Shown here piece after piece: positions 4,702-7,036 of a stretch of 7,036 bases of DNA; the stretch's first letter is position 1; every line of letters starts with the position of its first letter. The position numbers and the translations under genes were made by a program. This stretch comes from Anaerolineae bacterium (GTDB lineage: Bacteria; Chloroflexota; Anaerolineae; Aggregatilineales; UBA2796), in contig JADZBY010000417.1 of NCBI GenBank assembly GCA_020851855.1, positions 1 through 7,036 on the forward strand, written 5' to 3'. The notes below the pieces were generated by a model. The model was not told where the DNA came from. It made no database searches and saw nothing but the letters and a program-made list of their open reading frames with translations.

Positions 4702-7036
4702 ATGCCTCGCCCTGTGACCGGGCGCCGTCCCGATAGCCTGTTTGACAACCGCTACCGCTACGATTACATCTACCCGCGCGGTCGGTCGGGCGAGACGCTG
4801 CGCGCCTACGACACCCTGCACAACAACCAGCCCGTCGTCATCAAACGGCCCGCGCCACAGGACGCGCCGCCCATGCGCGCCGGGCAGGAAGTCAGCCTGC
4901 AAAACGAAAAACGCGCCCTGGAGCTGCTCAGCGGCCATCCCGTCCTGTGCGAATTGCTGCACGCCGGCGCGTTCCGCGTCGGCGGGCAGTCGCACATGTA
5001 CCTCGCCATCGAGATGGCGCAGGGGCAAACGCTGGAAAGCATGGTGCTCGAAGCGGCGGCCCGCGCCGAGCGCCTGCCGGACCTGGAAACGCTCAACATC
5101 ATCGAGGGCCTGCTCGATCTCTTGCAGGCGGCCCATGATCACCGTCTCGTCTACAACGACGTGGACGCCAAGCACCTGTTCTGGGACCGCGAGAACTACA
5201 CGCTCAAGATGATCGACTGGGGCAATGCGGTGTTCCTCGGCGCGGAACATGCCCCGGCGCACGTCACCCGCCAGAGCGACCTGGCCCAGACCGGCGAGCT
5301 GATGTACTTCATCTTTTCCGGCGGCGGCAGGCTGGAGAGCGGACGGCCCGATCCCGGCGGCGAGCTTCCGCAGGACGTGGATGCCCGATTGAAGGCGATG
5401 ATCAACCGCGCCGTGCATCCCGATCTCGCGCAGCGCTACCAGGACGCCGCCTCGATGCGCCGCGATCTGGCCGAAGTGCGCCGCCCGCTGCACAAGAACC
5501 GTGAGGCGCTCGTCGAGCGGGTGCGCAGCCGCCTGTCATCGGCCACCAGCCAGAACCAGCTTGAAGAGCTGCGGGCGCTGGCCGACGAGGCGCTGGCCGT
5601 CGATCCGGGCTACCCGGCGGCGCGGGCGCTTCTGGCTGAAGTCAGGACGCGCCTGCACCAGCTCGCCCTGCAGAGCGACCTGGACGCGGTGCGCATCTAC
5701 ATCGAGAGCGGCAATCTGGCCGGGGCCGAGGCGCTTCTTGACGATCTGACGGGCCGCGAAGACGCCCTGACCATGCCGCTGCTGCTCTTTTTGCAGGACG
5801 CCTGCTCGCAGATTTCCCTGACGAACACGGGCGAAGGCGGCGCGCCGCTTTTGGCCGATGGGCTGGCCCCGGCGCTGGCGGCGCTGTTCAAGGACGACCC
5901 GCACGGCGCGGCGCGCGCGCTTCTGAGCACGCCGGAAGCCCGCCCGGCGGCGCGCCTGCAACAAATGCTGCTCGCTGAGCGGCTGACGCAGCGAATGCCG
6001 GGTGTGGCGCTCTTGCGCCCGCACCTCGTCCGGCTGGAAGACATGCTCGCCCGGCTGCCGGGAGCCGCCAGCAACGCCAGCGCCACGAAACTGCTCGGCG
6101 CGGTGCGCACGCTGCTGCGCAAACTGGACGATCCGGTCGCGCCCGGCCTGCGCCCGCTGCTCGGCGTGTACCAGCACGTCGCGGACATCCTGGTCGGGCT
6201 GGAGAGCGAGTTACAGGCCAGCAGCGCGGACGAATCGCGCCCCGGCGACACGCCCGTCACCGTCGCGGCGCGGGCGCGCCAGGCGGCGGATAGCATTGTC
6301 GAGCTGCTTGAGGTCACATCCGGCAACGCGCTCAGCGACCCGTCGCGGGCGGGCGCGGCGCTATGGAACGCGGCGTCCATCGACCCGGTGCAGCCCGCTT
6401 TCACCGGCATCAACGAGCGCCTGACCGCCCTTCACGAGGAGATTGACGAGCTGCGCAAGTTCGCACCCGCCGCCGACGGCGCGGACATTGCCGAGTTTCT
6501 GGCCGGGGCGCGCAAAGACCTCAAGCCGTATGCGGGCGAAGTCACCGACCCGCAGTATGAGGCCATCGTGCAGGGCCTGGAAAGCGCCGCCTCGGCCTGG
6601 ACGCGCCTGGGCGACGCCATCGCGCTCGGTGGGCGGCGTCCGGCGCTAGAGGCGTGCCGCGCGGCGGCGGATGGCGCGCGCCCGCTCAACAAGGCGCTCG
6701 CCGCGTGGTTCGATGACCTGTTGCGCCGCATCGAAGAAGCGCCGCGCACCGAGTTGCTCAGCCCGAACGCGGCGCTGGGCCGGGCGCTGGCCGAAGGCTA
6801 CGACGCCTGGGACCGTGGGCGCGGGCAGGAAGCCATGCTCGCCGCCAAACGCGCCGCCGATGCCGCGTCGACCGAGGCCGAAAAGCTCGCCGCACGGCGC
6901 TTGATCGGCCTGGGCGAGACGCTCGACAAGTGGCTGGAGCGCGAAGGCCCTACCTCGCTGGCGCAGACCGAAGCCACCGAGCGCCGTATCCTGACCCTGT
7001 TCCTGCCCGAAGAGGAACAGATTCGGGCCACCTTCG
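4702..7036 (+). CDS. Atypical protein kinase-like protein with long helical scaffold (partial, 3' end missing)
   Basis: The frame is open from ATG 4702 to the window end, 778 residues without a stop. Residues about 18-258 follow the Ser/Thr kinase fold: VVIK with Lys48, an alpha-C glutamate near Glu69, hinge-like YLAIEMAQGQTLESM, a catalytic loop YNDVDAKHLFWD with Asp153, then Asp172-Trp-Gly in place of DFG, the alpha-F Asp193 (QSDLAQTGEL) and the closing Arg245 (HPDLAQRYQD). Departures from the norm: the HRD histidine-arginine pair is Tyr-Asn, the lysine two residues on is Asp155, the metal-binding asparagine is His158, and only about 20 residues separate Asp172 from Asp193, with no APE motif. 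Residues 285-347 resemble tetratricopeptide repeats (ALAVDPGYPAARALLAE). The rest is alanine- and leucine-rich helix, with coiled-coil-like residues 570-587. No signal peptide or membrane segment is visible so far. It may be a weak kinase, a pseudokinase or a nucleotidyl-type transferase on a scaffold. Own promoter and leader; partners downstream are not visible. Confidence 0.8.
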   Translation, partial: MPRPVTGRRPDSLFDNRYRYDYIYPRGRSGETLRAYDTLHNNQPVVIKRPAPQDAPPMRAGQEVSLQNEKRALELLSGHPVLCELLHAGAFRVGGQSHMYLAIEMAQGQTLESMVLEAAARAERLPDLETLNIIEGLLDLLQAAHDHRLVYNDVDAKHLFWDRENYTLKMIDWGNAVFLGAEHAPAHVTRQSDLAQTGELMYFIFSGGGRLESGRPDPGGELPQDVDARLKAMINRAVHPDLAQRYQDAASMRRDLAEVRRPLHKNREALVERVRSRLSSATSQNQLEELRALADEALAVDPGYPAARALLAEVRTRLHQLALQSDLDAVRIYIESGNLAGAEALLDDLTGREDALTMPLLLFLQDACSQISLTNTGEGGAPLLADGLAPALAALFKDDPHGAARALLSTPEARPAARLQQMLLAERLTQRMPGVALLRPHLVRLEDMLARLPGAASNASATKLLGAVRTLLRKLDDPVAPGLRPLLGVYQHVADILVGLESELQASSADESRPGDTPVTVAARARQAADSIVELLEVTSGNALSDPSRAGAALWNAASIDPVQPAFTGINERLTALHEEIDELRKFAPAADGADIAEFLAGARKDLKPYAGEVTDPQYEAIVQGLESAASAWTRLGDAIALGGRRPALEACRAAADGARPLNKALAAWFDDLLRRIEEAPRTELLSPNAALGRALAEGYDAWDRGRGQEAMLAAKRAADAASTEAEKLAARRLIGLGETLDKWLEREGPTSLAQTEATERRILTLFLPEEEQIRATF

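Noticed and set aside
4600..5493. Minus-strand open frame of 297 codons opposite the kinase-like gene
   Set aside because: It covers the strong promoter and leader and mirrors the kinase domain; the plus strand has the ribosome binding site and conserved motifs.

Overview
The window is high-GC DNA with tightly packed plus-strand genes, short structured intergenic repeats and ordinary bacterial signals (Shine-Dalgarno boxes, one clear sigma70-type promoter). The protein styles (a GABA/acetylornithine-family aminotransferase, a DUF1349 protein, a ribbon-helix-helix plus HNH pair, and a long kinase-like protein with a YND...DWG core) together with the abundant short dyad repeats suggest a member of the Chloroflexota, perhaps Anaerolineae-like. 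This is inferred from family style; there is no marker gene in the window.

Layout. 9-770: cupin-type sugar isomerase-like protein (D-lyxose isomerase family, start uncertain because the window begins 8 bases upstream). 771-969: gap with a hairpin-rich repeat-like element. 970-1587: DUF1349 (concanavalin A-like fold) protein. 1588-1828: gap with a perfect 15-bp inverted repeat. 1829-3199: class III PLP-dependent aminotransferase. 3200-3694: a 495-base gene-free stretch holding two and a half tandem copies of a 115-124 bp unit built of hairpins, then a short leader with a weak promoter. 3695-4099 and 4099-4524: a translationally coupled pair, a ribbon-helix-helix DNA-binding protein followed by an HNH nuclease. 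4525-4701: a strong promoter and a folded leader. 4702-7036 and beyond: a very long protein with an atypical protein-kinase fold at its N-terminus and a long helical scaffold, cut by the window end.

How the genes relate. The first three genes are metabolic or of unknown role and are separated by structured gaps, so they are probably independent transcription units. The RHH-HNH pair is the only evident operon; its layout is that of toxin-antitoxin or similar two-gene cassettes, with a possible direct-repeat operator in its leader. The kinase-like gene has its own promoter. The two most interesting parts are that pair and the kinase-like scaffold protein, whose catalytic loop and activation segment depart from the canonical kinase pattern. 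All calls are by eye; no database search or structure prediction was run.
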